A stretch of 64,000 nucleotides of DNA from an uncultured Rhodospirillaceae bacterium (GTDB taxonomy: Bacteria; Pseudomonadota; Alphaproteobacteria; UBA8366), in contig CAJWLM010000009.1 in the NCBI GenBank assembly GCA_913043025.1, forward strand, positions 1 to 64,000, read 5' to 3'. The notes under the pieces were generated by a model, which did not search any database, was not told where the DNA came from, and worked only from the letters and a program-made list of their open reading frames with translations. Below are positions 19,290 to 28,233 of the stretch, piece after piece. Position 1 is the first letter of the stretch. The number at the start of each line of letters is the position of its first letter. The position numbers and the translations under genes are program-made.

Positions 19290-19670
19290 GGGTGGTGCCC
19301 GTCCTCTTCCCTCTATACTGAAGTTGAGTTGGAATACCGGGAACCTTGTACATCCTCCAACAGAAAAAACCATCATGGCCGCCACAAACAAATGGAAGCT
19401 TGTAACTTACATATTTGTTACATAATTTGCCATCAGCTGTAATCTTCCATGTACCATCGCTCTCTAGCCAATCAATGCTGCATCGGGCGTGAAGCGTACC
19501 GTCAGAAAAAAAGTTCGCGTCCAACCATTGCTGAAAGTAGCAAGTTTGCCTGACACCGTAGATAACAACTCTATTCGAGATATTTTACTCCCTATGTCAA
19601 AGTCATCAGCCCGCACCGTTGAACATACGAACATGAAAATACTGAAAATTAGAAGTTTTCTCTGTAACAT
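19290..19670 (-). pseudogene. Frameshifted small secreted protein (two overlapping ORFs)
   Basis: ORF 19464..19688 (signal peptide, ...GKLATFSNGWTRTFF) continues as ORF 19273..19524 (FSDGTLHARCSIDWLESDGTWKITADGKLCNKY...) across a 7-nt homopolymer at 19506-19512. Confidence 0.55.
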
Positions 19671-19721
19671 TTTCCCCCATTGCTCCATAGATTGAATGGC
19701 GTTGAATTATTAAGTGGTTTT

Positions 19722-20165
19722 ATGAAAAATCAAAAAAGTAACTGGTTGTTTGGAAACGTATCAGCAGCCAAAATGGCATCATATTTTACCATAGGTTACC
19801 CGTTCGCAGTTCCACTAGCACTTACTGCATTTTGGAGCTATCCATTGTACTCCGGGTTTTATGCGAGTCTTTTCACAAATATTTCCATACATCTCCTATG
19901 CTGTATCTTTGCATTTGCTATAGTGACCTTTCCGCTTTCTTATTTCAAAAATAAGTGGCGTCAAAACATTATGATGTGGTTTTTAGTTGTGCCTTTACAG
20001 TTAGCAGGGCCGTTCCTATTTTTTCTTCTTTTTTATGATCAGATCAATCCATTGTCGCAGCCAGATGAGCCTTTGGATTTTCTAATAATATTGGGGGCAT
20101 CATCCCATATGTATGCTTTGGTCATTTTTTTTATTTCACATAAAAGTCCACAGTCAAATAGCTGA
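19722..20165 (+). CDS. Small integral membrane protein of unknown function
   Basis: MKNQKSNWLFGNVSAAKMASYFTIGYPFAVPLALTAFWSYPLYSGFYASLF..., about four hydrophobic segments. Confidence 0.5.
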   Translation: MKNQKSNWLFGNVSAAKMASYFTIGYPFAVPLALTAFWSYPLYSGFYASLFTNISIHLLCCIFAFAIVTFPLSYFKNKWRQNIMMWFLVVPLQLAGPFLFFLLFYDQINPLSQPDEPLDFLIILGASSHMYALVIFFISHKSPQSNS

Positions 20166-20235
20166 CGGCATGCAACGTTCCTGTGATGAATTTATGCGGA
20201 CACCATATCAACAAGAGCTATAAATAGGATTTACG

Positions 20236-20823
20236 ATGCAGGTTTTTTTTAGTTGGCAACGATCAGTGTCCGGATATTTTATTGCCGATGGAGATGGGAA
20301 CCCAATAACAGACAATTTTCGAATGTCTATAAGTGAATTCTCTGACCTCGACCGAGCCTTATGGCTATTACCAAAGGGTCAAAAACAAGTGACCGTAAGC
20401 CCTTTTGCTCCCAAAGATAACGACCCGTGTCGTGAATTGGCTCTTACGATAGAAAAGCAAGACTGGCTTGCTGCAATCCTAAAGTTTGCAAACGCCAACG
20501 GTTTGGCGAGTGAGTTTAAAGTCGGGCGTGGTGAACCAGTGAACACATTGGTTCGATTAGCAACTGACTTAGCTCAAATGTTGAATTGGTTTGATGAAGT
20601 AAAAGAGTCATCAAATAGTACAGAGCGGAAAAAATGCCTCGACAAAATTTGCAAACTTTATAATCGAGTAAATTGGGCGGACACACGTGCATATCTCTAC
20701 GCCGGAGAGGATTTCTCTCCGATATTGACAGTTATGCCCACCTCGCTCGGTCATGCTCTCTGGCTTGAATTCGGCGATATGCTTCAGTCGCATAAAACTG
20801 GCGCATCGCAGATTGTTCGATAG
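20236..20823 (+). CDS. Hypothetical protein
   Basis: 195-aa ORF with no recognised motif. Confidence 0.45.
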   Translation: MQVFFSWQRSVSGYFIADGDGNPITDNFRMSISEFSDLDRALWLLPKGQKQVTVSPFAPKDNDPCRELALTIEKQDWLAAILKFANANGLASEFKVGRGEPVNTLVRLATDLAQMLNWFDEVKESSNSTERKKCLDKICKLYNRVNWADTRAYLYAGEDFSPILTVMPTSLGHALWLEFGDMLQSHKTGASQIVR

Positions 20824-21059
20824 CGGATTTTTTAACAATGGAATTTTTATTTCGTTTCCCGCGCGCTAAAATAATTGACATTCAAGGCATTTACAAAAAT
20901 TAGAAAGAACTACCTTGGGGGATCAACAAAAATGATTTCTTGTACCGTGGCTTGGTTTTTGTAAAATATTTTAAACGTATTACAACACCGAAACTAAATA
21001 TACCAAGGAAGTCCTCAATCACCTTTTTTGGCAAAACACAGTTGCATCTTAATTTGCAC

Positions 21060-21968
21060 ATGCAAAGCCTGGCATGGGTGAAAGTTTGGCAACAAGCACC
21101 ATTGCTACAATTTAAGATAATAGTCTTGGTTATATTGACGTTACCTCTGTTGTCTTGCCAGACATATTACAATATAGCGCCAACACCAATGCCCGCTCAC
21201 GGCGCAACACGGGATAGAGTTAATGAATTAACTTTATTAACCTACAACATAAGGACGGGTATCGGCATCGCTTCACCAGGAACAAGCCCCTACGACACCC
21301 AAACATGGAAAAAATATCTGCCGCTTATAGCAGAGGCTATTCGTTCTACTGGTGCAGATGTGGTCGCAATCCAGGAGTTACTCGAAGGCCAAGAAAAAGA
21401 ATTAGGTAAACTTCTTGACATGAATTACGCCTATGCTCGTCACGGCGTCGTTGGTCCAGGTGACTGGTGGGGCGTCGGGATATTGTCGAAATTTCCGATT
21501 ACTTCTGCGTTTCGTGATGTTCTTAGCACCGGCAGTGGCAACACTAGGTCCAACGCAGTAGTCACTTTGGAGATCAACGGTCAATCACACGTCTTTATAA
21601 GCATCCACAAAGATAAGGATCTTGGTGACGGGGTCTCAATTGAGCGTACAGCCGACACTGCTAATCAATTCACGGGCGCAGTATCGGTTATGGGTGATTT
21701 CAACCTTTGGCCGGACGATCCAATAATGCGGAAGATGCCGCTTAAGCTTGTTGATAGCGCCGACCAAGTTAACACGCCCGGCAGTAGATTTTTAAAACGG
21801 GTCGGAACATTAAACGGCTCTCACCATCCCGATCATGGTGGACGAATTGATGGAATTTGGATTGATCCAAAATTTTACCAAGTCATAGATACTTATTTAA
21901 TGAATAAAAAGTATTGGGATGCATCGGACCACTATGGTGTTGTCACTCGAGTGCTGCTCAAAAAATAA
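21060..21968 (+). CDS. Endonuclease/exonuclease/phosphatase-family lipoprotein
   Basis: Lipobox-like LLSCQT; LTLLTYNIRTG, DVVAIQELLEG, VMGDFNLWPDDP, SDHYGVVTRV: EEP motifs; start ambiguous (20940 or 21060). Confidence 0.75.
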   Translation: MQSLAWVKVWQQAPLLQFKIIVLVILTLPLLSCQTYYNIAPTPMPAHGATRDRVNELTLLTYNIRTGIGIASPGTSPYDTQTWKKYLPLIAEAIRSTGADVVAIQELLEGQEKELGKLLDMNYAYARHGVVGPGDWWGVGILSKFPITSAFRDVLSTGSGNTRSNAVVTLEINGQSHVFISIHKDKDLGDGVSIERTADTANQFTGAVSVMGDFNLWPDDPIMRKMPLKLVDSADQVNTPGSRFLKRVGTLNGSHHPDHGGRIDGIWIDPKFYQVIDTYLMNKKYWDASDHYGVVTRVLLKK

Positions 21969-22151
21969 AATACAGGAACTACTCTGTAAAAATCGCATTG
22001 ACGTGACCATGTCCCTGCAATAGCAACTGTTAAAACTATGATCAGGGTTAGTAAAGAAATTAGCTACGAATGTTTCTAATTTACCATTTTAGTTCTATTT
22101 TCGGCACTAAAAAGTACGTTACCGTGCACTAACATTTAGTTATGAGACAAA

Positions 22152-22907
22152 ATGGATCGGAATAAAGAACTTGATGGGAAAGTGGCGATTGTGACCGGCA
22201 GTGCTCGCAATATCGGCAGAGCAGTAGCAGAAGAACTCGCTCGTGCCGGAGCAGCAGTAACAATCAACGCAGTAGACGATCAAAAAGCATGCAAGGAGGT
22301 AGCCCAGGATATAGTTAACTCTGGCGGGAGGGCTATACCAGTCATGGCCGACATTACCGAACAGGCAGATGTTGATAATTTAATATATCAGACTACAAAA
22401 TCTTTTGGCGGGGTGGACATCTTGATTCTCAATGCGGCGATCCGCATTGATACTCCGTTTTTGGAACGAAGTTTTAATGACTGGCGACGTGCCATGGCAG
22501 TTGCAGTGGATGGTAGTTTTCGTCTCTCGACCGCATGTGTTCCCTCAATGATTGATCGCGGCGGCGGCGCAATAGTTGGGATACATGGTGTGCAGGCTTA
22601 CACAGCTGCCTATGGCAAGAATCCAGCATCTAAAGACGCGCAAGCCGGAATGCTACGCGGTATGGCGCGTGACCTAGGAAAATATAACATTACTTGTAAT
22701 ATCGCCGTCGTGGGTTCTTTTGACACTGATAGAATTGGTAGTTCCGGTGAATTGGACACGCCCGACCTATCCGATAGTATTCCGCTTAGGCGACGCGGTG
22801 TGCCGCAAGATATGGCAAACTGTATTCGCTTTTTAGTTGGCCCATATGCGACATACGTAAGTGGTCAAAGCATCCATTTAAACGGTGCTTATTTCATGCC
22901 TCACTAA
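22152..22907 (+). CDS. SDR-family oxidoreductase
   Basis: GKVAIVTGSARNIGRAVAEELARAGA; LILNAAIR; PSMIDRGGGAIVGIHGVQAYTAAYGKNPASK. Confidence 0.88.
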   Translation: MDRNKELDGKVAIVTGSARNIGRAVAEELARAGAAVTINAVDDQKACKEVAQDIVNSGGRAIPVMADITEQADVDNLIYQTTKSFGGVDILILNAAIRIDTPFLERSFNDWRRAMAVAVDGSFRLSTACVPSMIDRGGGAIVGIHGVQAYTAAYGKNPASKDAQAGMLRGMARDLGKYNITCNIAVVGSFDTDRIGSSGELDTPDLSDSIPLRRRGVPQDMANCIRFLVGPYATYVSGQSIHLNGAYFMPH

Positions 22908-22967
22908 TCTTGCATCGTCAGCCAGCAGGCTTTTCGCTGTTCTTTAGCTGCAGGAAAGCGAAAAAAA

Positions 22968-22992
22968 TGGTGACCCCAGCGGGATTTGAACC
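22968..22992 (-). repeat. att-like duplication: 3' 25 nt (T-arm, acceptor strand, CCA) of tRNA-Glu
   Basis: TGGTGACCCCAGCGGGATTTGAACC, identical to 30988..31012 inside the intact tRNA-Glu. Confidence 0.9.
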
Positions 22993-23115
22993 GATGCTTA
23001 TGAGTTCAAGCTGATACCACCGAGACGCAATTATACGAACTTCTTACTAGAAATCCGGTCTTTTTTTATCCTCAAACCACAACCATAACAAGTTAGTACC
23101 ATCTAGTTTGCGGTA

Positions 23116-23139
23116 TTTTGAGGGCACTTTTGAGGGCAC
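23116..23139. repeat. Two perfect tandem 12-bp repeats TTTTGAGGGCAC, possible recombinase arm sites
   Basis: TTTTGAGGGCACTTTTGAGGGCAC; degenerate same-orientation counterpart at 30905-30928. Confidence 0.6.
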
Positions 23140-23448
23140 ATTTACGCCCTAGCCCCAGACGCTTAGATTACAGAAACAAAAAGCTTTTCAGTATTTCTAG
23201 AAATAGATCCATAGCTAGAGCCCTCTTGGCTTATCTTAATTTTATTTCAGAAATAACATTGCCACTGCTATCCCTACTTTTAGCAAATAGAACTTGATTG
23301 ATTGAAGCTTTGTACTTCTCCTCACCTTCTAACTCACTCATATTTGCCCTCCCCTACAAGAATCGACCGGCATCTGATAATATCACACGTACCAGACACA
23401 ACGAAAGAATCTGGTGGCAGATATTTAGAAAGAAATGAAAACAGCAAT

Positions 23449-26109
23449 ATGAAAAACTTTTTTGCGGTAATCCTACTGGCTACTTGTATCCTCTTCCAAG
23501 GCAACGGGGTTGGTGCCAGCGACAGCGATTGGAATAAAGGCCAAAACGCATACGATAATGAAGACTTTAGCACTGCTCTAAGTATATGGGAGTCCCTAGC
23601 CGCACAAGGAAATCTAAGGGCCCAATATTCATTGGGTGGGATGTACGAATACGGAAAAGGTGTTCCGAAGAACATTGCGACAGCTCTGAAGTGGTACAGA
23701 CTTGCTGCAGAACAGGGGGATGACATTGCCCAGAACAGGCTCGGTGAGATGTACGAATACGGAGAAGGCGTTCCAAAGAACATTGCGACAGCTCTGAAGT
23801 GGTTCAGACTTGCTGCTAAACAGGGACATCCTGATGCTCAGGTCACTCTGGGTTTGATGTACGAAAACGGAGAAGGTGTTCCGAAGAACAACAAGACCGC
23901 AGTGAAGTGGTTCAGACTTGCCGCTAAACAGGGGGATGCTGATGCTCAGGTTTTATTGGGTACAATGTACCGCCTTGGAAAGGGTGTTCCGAAGAACGAC
24001 AAGACTGCAGTGAAGTGGTTCAGACTTGCTGCAAAAAAGGGGTCTAAGAATGGCCAGTTCTCAATGGGTTATATGTACGAACAGGGAGACGGTGTTCCCC
24101 AAAACCTGAAAACTGCGGTTAAGTTGTACACACTTGCTGCTGAACAGGGGCTTGATGTAGCCGAGTACGCATTGGCGCAGATGTACGAAGGCGGACAAGG
24201 TGTTCCCCAAAACCTGAAAACTGCGATGAAGTGGTTCAAACGTGCAGCCGACCAGAATTATTCTCAGGCTAAGGAGAAAATTAATACTCTATACCTTGAG
24301 GGAAAGACCGCTTTTGAAAATGGTGATTACGCGGCCGCTCTAAGCAAATGGATTATTTTAGGCACCAACAATAACGCCAAAAGCGCATATGGTCTCGGCA
24401 TAATGTACGAACAAGGGAAAGGAGTTCCGCAAAACAATAAGACTGCAGCAAAATGGTACAAATCTGCTGCCGAACAAGGGCATGACAAGGCCCAGAGAAA
24501 ATTGGGTTTATTTTACTACTCAGGAAAGGGTGTTCCAAAAGATTTAAAGGTTTCTGCAAAATGGTACACGCTTGCTGCTAAACAGGGAGATCCCGTCGCT
24601 CAATTATTCCTAGGTGAATATTACAAAAAGGGAAAAGGAGTTCCAAAGAACCAAAAAATTGCGATGAAATGGCTTAAGCTATCTGCTGAACAAGGAAATA
24701 AATACGCGCAACAAAGCCTCGGGCAGCTGATCCTCAATGAAACAGGGGAAAAACAAGCATTAAAATGGTTCCGGCTTGCTGCTGAACAAGGCCTCAACCT
24801 TTCTCAAATGCTGATGGGGGTAATGTATACACAGGGGAAGGTAGTTCCAAAGGATTACATAACTGCGCTTAAATGGCACAAGCTAGCCGCCAAAGATGGA
24901 TACGCACCTTCGGAATACCACCTGGGTTTGATGTATGCAGACGGTAACGGTGTTGCCCAGAACCATAAAACCGCAATGAAGTGGTTCAAACGTGCTGCCG
25001 CAAAAGGTCTTGATAATGCTCAATTTCAAGCTGCCCGTTTGTACCGAATGGGGAAAGGTGTTCCGCAGAATTATAAAAAGGCAATCAAGTGGTATAAGCT
25101 TGCAGCCGCACAAGGGTACGGATTAGCCCAGGCTCATTTAGGAGCGATGTACGCTGCAGGGCATGGCATGCCACAAAACCTCATATACGCATACATGTGG
25201 ATCAATATTGCTGCGGGTACTACAGGGAAAAAAGGATTAGTGGATTTTCGGGAGCAAGTACTCAAAAAGCTGTCACCTAAGCAAATAGAACAAGCCCAGA
25301 AACTCTCGGATAATTGTGTAAGAAAAAAATATAAGAATTGCGAAGACCCGAAATTCGCAAAGAAAGGTGGTGGTAAAACAGCAACTAAACCATCTGCAAA
25401 ACAAAAAAAGAAAGCAGATAAAGATATCGTTTCTGCATCATCTGGTACTGGATTTGCTGTATCAGGCAAGGGGCATGTAGTCACGAATTATCATGTAATT
25501 GAGGGCTGTCGAAGAGTGATGATACATCATAATGGGAAAATGATTGCAGCCAAGGTTTTAACCTTCGACCCTCAAAACGATTTGGCTTTGCTTAAAGGAA
25601 ACTTTAAACCTCTTTCGGTTTTCCCTTTAAGCAATAATAGACCGCAGTTACTGCAGGAGATATTTGTTGCAGGGTATCCATTTGGAAAGAAAATAAGCAC
25701 ATCAGTTAAAGTCACAAAAGGTATCGTAAGTTCACTTACAGGCATGGGGAATAATTCCTCTAATATTCAAATCGATGCGGCGCTACAGCCAGGAAATAGT
25801 GGTGGCCCCATACTGAATGATAAAGGGAATGTTGTAGGAGTTGCCGTCGCAAAATTAGACGTCAAAAAAGTTTTAAAGGCTTATGGCACCATACCCGAAA
25901 ATACAAATTTTGGCGTAAAAACAAGCGTTCTTCGAAATGTTGTCGATAGTTTAGGAATATCCCTACCCCGACCAAACAGACTCTCAATGTCGAAATCTAC
26001 GCTAGGTAAAGTAATTTCCGAAGGGACTTACTACCTTTCATGCTGGATGACGATGGCCAAAATTCAGCAGATGAAATCCAGAAAAGTCGTATTCCAAAAC
26101 CTTGAGTAA
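23449..26109 (+). CDS. Secreted Sel1-repeat protein fused to a trypsin-like/HtrA-type serine protease domain
   Basis: Signal peptide MKNFFAVILLATCILFQGNGVGAS; ~14 Sel1 repeats (AQ..LG.MY..G.GVPKN..TA.KW..LAA.QG); protease motifs VVTNYHVIEG, NDLALL, LQPGNSGGPI. Confidence 0.9.
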   Translation: MKNFFAVILLATCILFQGNGVGASDSDWNKGQNAYDNEDFSTALSIWESLAAQGNLRAQYSLGGMYEYGKGVPKNIATALKWYRLAAEQGDDIAQNRLGEMYEYGEGVPKNIATALKWFRLAAKQGHPDAQVTLGLMYENGEGVPKNNKTAVKWFRLAAKQGDADAQVLLGTMYRLGKGVPKNDKTAVKWFRLAAKKGSKNGQFSMGYMYEQGDGVPQNLKTAVKLYTLAAEQGLDVAEYALAQMYEGGQGVPQNLKTAMKWFKRAADQNYSQAKEKINTLYLEGKTAFENGDYAAALSKWIILGTNNNAKSAYGLGIMYEQGKGVPQNNKTAAKWYKSAAEQGHDKAQRKLGLFYYSGKGVPKDLKVSAKWYTLAAKQGDPVAQLFLGEYYKKGKGVPKNQKIAMKWLKLSAEQGNKYAQQSLGQLILNETGEKQALKWFRLAAEQGLNLSQMLMGVMYTQGKVVPKDYITALKWHKLAAKDGYAPSEYHLGLMYADGNGVAQNHKTAMKWFKRAAAKGLDNAQFQAARLYRMGKGVPQNYKKAIKWYKLAAAQGYGLAQAHLGAMYAAGHGMPQNLIYAYMWINIAAGTTGKKGLVDFREQVLKKLSPKQIEQAQKLSDNCVRKKYKNCEDPKFAKKGGGKTATKPSAKQKKKADKDIVSASSGTGFAVSGKGHVVTNYHVIEGCRRVMIHHNGKMIAAKVLTFDPQNDLALLKGNFKPLSVFPLSNNRPQLLQEIFVAGYPFGKKISTSVKVTKGIVSSLTGMGNNSSNIQIDAALQPGNSGGPILNDKGNVVGVAVAKLDVKKVLKAYGTIPENTNFGVKTSVLRNVVDSLGISLPRPNRLSMSKSTLGKVISEGTYYLSCWMTMAKIQQMKSRKVVFQNLE

Positions 26110-26114
26110 TTTTT

Positions 26115-26765
26115 ATGAAAAGCCTGACCACAACACTCTGCCTAACGATTGCCGTGCTTCTCAAAGGTGCAGCCGCGAGTGGGAGCAGTGATTTGGGAGA
26201 ATGGAGAAGTAAAGGTAATATTATTTCTCCAGAGTGTTTTCCTTACGAATTGCCGTCTAATGATAACTTTGAGGCAATTGCAGAACATCACGGGTTCAAA
26301 TACACAGAAGATTTTTCTGACGATCCTGGAAAATATTTTGGCAGGGAAATCAAAAACTTTGATGGCGTTCCTGAACCATGGACAGGTGGAAAGTACAAAC
26401 TCCATGCGATAAGAGATTTAAAAACATGCCCCGACCGGAAGCAACAATTACACTATAAGAACGGGTTTGTTATTTTTCGGCTCAATGAAGGCGGGCATCA
26501 AATAAAGTACCGAAAAGGAAAAGATATACCCCTCAAAATTTGTAATAAGCTCGCACCTAATTTGAACGCTAATTGCATAAGATCCTCAATTTTTCTTATA
26601 GGCTGGTGGGAAGGAGGCAGTCGGGGGTTTTATTGGAACACCTATATATATGGTCTCTTCCAGACCGACGGTAATAAAGAATATATTGTACCACTCAAGG
26701 GTTGGTATGGACGTTCAGAAGATGAAGCACTTAAGTTTTACGAGAAAATCGGAGCGGCAAAATGA
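26115..26765 (+). CDS. Secreted hypothetical protein of the Sel1 cluster
   Basis: MKSLTTTLCLTIAVLLKGAAAS leader resembling the neighbouring Sel1 proteins; mature part has no Sel1 repeats. Confidence 0.65.
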   Translation: MKSLTTTLCLTIAVLLKGAAASGSSDLGEWRSKGNIISPECFPYELPSNDNFEAIAEHHGFKYTEDFSDDPGKYFGREIKNFDGVPEPWTGGKYKLHAIRDLKTCPDRKQQLHYKNGFVIFRLNEGGHQIKYRKGKDIPLKICNKLAPNLNANCIRSSIFLIGWWEGGSRGFYWNTYIYGLFQTDGNKEYIVPLKGWYGRSEDEALKFYEKIGAAK

Positions 26766-27352
26766 AAAACCTGACCGCAACACTCTGTCTAGCGATTGCC
26801 ATGCTTCTTGGAAGTGTGAGGATAGGTGTGAGTGATGATGGTCTAACCGCATACCAGAGTGGTGACTACGCAACTGCTTTGCGTATATGGAAACCTCTTG
26901 CGAAACAGGGGTATGCTGATGCCCAGGCCCTTCTGGGTTTATTGTATCACGAAGGACAAGGTGTTACGGAGAACTATAAGACTGCGGTGAAGTGGTATAG
27001 ACTTGCTGCGAAACAGGGGTATGCCTTTGCCCAGTCCAAACTGGGTGATATGTACCGAGACGGACAAGGTGTTCCACAGGATTATAAGACTGCGGTGAAA
27101 TGGTACAGACTTGCTGCGGAACAGGGGATTGCCCTTGCCCAGTCAAATCTGGCTGTGATGTATGCCTTGGGTAAGGGAGTGCTAAAGGACTATGTCTATG
27201 CCCATATGTGGGATAATCTTGGCGCCTTTAATGGGAATAAGGATGGTGGTAGGATACGAGATTTAGTTGTTAAACAAATGACCCCCGCCGACATCTCCAA
27301 AGCACAGAAACTTGCCCGTGAATGTGTCCGTAAGAAATACAAAGGGTGTTGA
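26762..27352 (+). CDS. Secreted Sel1-repeat protein
   Basis: MKNLTATLCLAIAMLLGSV leader; SGDYATALRIWKPLAKQGYADAQALLGLLYHEGQGVTENYKTAVKWYRLAAKQG repeats; overlaps the upstream stop codon. Confidence 0.88.
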   Translation: MKNLTATLCLAIAMLLGSVRIGVSDDGLTAYQSGDYATALRIWKPLAKQGYADAQALLGLLYHEGQGVTENYKTAVKWYRLAAKQGYAFAQSKLGDMYRDGQGVPQDYKTAVKWYRLAAEQGIALAQSNLAVMYALGKGVLKDYVYAHMWDNLGAFNGNKDGGRIRDLVVKQMTPADISKAQKLARECVRKKYKGC

Positions 27353-27422
27353 GTTGGGAATCCTTAAGTCCTCTCATCCTTCTCTCTTACTCAAAAATCT
27401 AAAATCCACTAAACTCATTCCT

Positions 27423-28130
27423 ATGAAAAAACTGACCGCCACCATCTGCCTGACCCTCGCCATCCTTCTTGGAAGTGTGGGGATGAGTGCGAGTGCTGAT
27501 TTACGAAAGGGTGCTGTCGCATACAAGAGTGGTGATTACGCAACTGCTCTGCGTGAATGGACCCCACTTGCCGAACAGGGGGATGCCGGTGCCCAGTCCT
27601 TTCTGGGTATGATGTACGCCAAAGGAGAAGGTGTTTCAAAGAACTATAAGACTGCGGTGAAGTGGTACAGACTTGCTGCCGAACAGGGACACGCAAGGTC
27701 CCAATTCATTCTGGGTTTGATGTACGAAGAGGGGAAAGGTGTTCCACAGGACTATAAGACTGCGGTGAAGTGGTACAAACTTGCTGCTGAACAGGGGAAT
27801 GCCGATGCCCAGTCCAAACTGGGTTATATGTACGACACAGGAAAAGGTGTTCCAAAAAAACCTAAGACTGCGTTGAAGTGGTGGAAACTTGCTGCCGAAC
27901 AGGGGAATGCCACTGCCCAGACCAATATGGGTGCGATGTACGGATTGGGAAAAGGGGTCATACAGGATTGGGTCTATGCCCATATGTGGGGAAACCTTGG
28001 TGCCTCTAATGGTAGTGAGGAAGGTGCCAAAATGCGAGACCTCGCTGCTAAACAAATGACCCCATCTCAACTTGAAACCGCACAGAAACTTGCCCGTGAA
28101 TGTGTCCGTAAAAACTATAAAGGGTGTTGA
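27423..28130 (+). CDS. Secreted Sel1-repeat protein
   Basis: MKKLTATICLTLAILLGSVGMSAS leader; SGDYATALREWTPLAEQGDAGAQSFLGMMYAKGEGVSKNYKTAVKWYRLAAEQG repeats. Confidence 0.9.
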   Translation: MKKLTATICLTLAILLGSVGMSASADLRKGAVAYKSGDYATALREWTPLAEQGDAGAQSFLGMMYAKGEGVSKNYKTAVKWYRLAAEQGHARSQFILGLMYEEGKGVPQDYKTAVKWYKLAAEQGNADAQSKLGYMYDTGKGVPKKPKTALKWWKLAAEQGNATAQTNMGAMYGLGKGVIQDWVYAHMWGNLGASNGSEEGAKMRDLAAKQMTPSQLETAQKLARECVRKNYKGC

Positions 28131-28233
28131 GAGACACTGCCGCAAAAAACTGGACAAAAAATAATTGGATTGTTTATTACGAAAGTACGGTTGAGTTGAT
28201 CCGGTGTTTGCACTTCCAGACTATTCACAAATA

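Noticed and set aside
22968-23043. Possible second tRNA at the left island end
   Set aside because: Only the 3' 25 nt match tRNA-Glu; no complementary 5' acceptor strand or anticodon stem is present, so it is an att duplication rather than a gene.
23334-23829. Minus-strand ORFs across the Sel1 array (23334..23783, 23567..23776, 23629..23829)
   Set aside because: Antisense shadows of a repetitive gene; their repeated Cys/Ser/Leu-rich translations mirror the plus-strand repeats.
23641-28000. CRISPR array suggested by regular repetition
   Set aside because: The repeats are in-frame 108-bp Sel1 coding units, not short repeats with unique spacers.
27636-28157. 173-aa minus-strand ORF opposite the Sel1 gene
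   Set aside because: Antisense to a clearly coding Sel1 gene, with repeat-like Phe/Ser-rich translation; no independent support.
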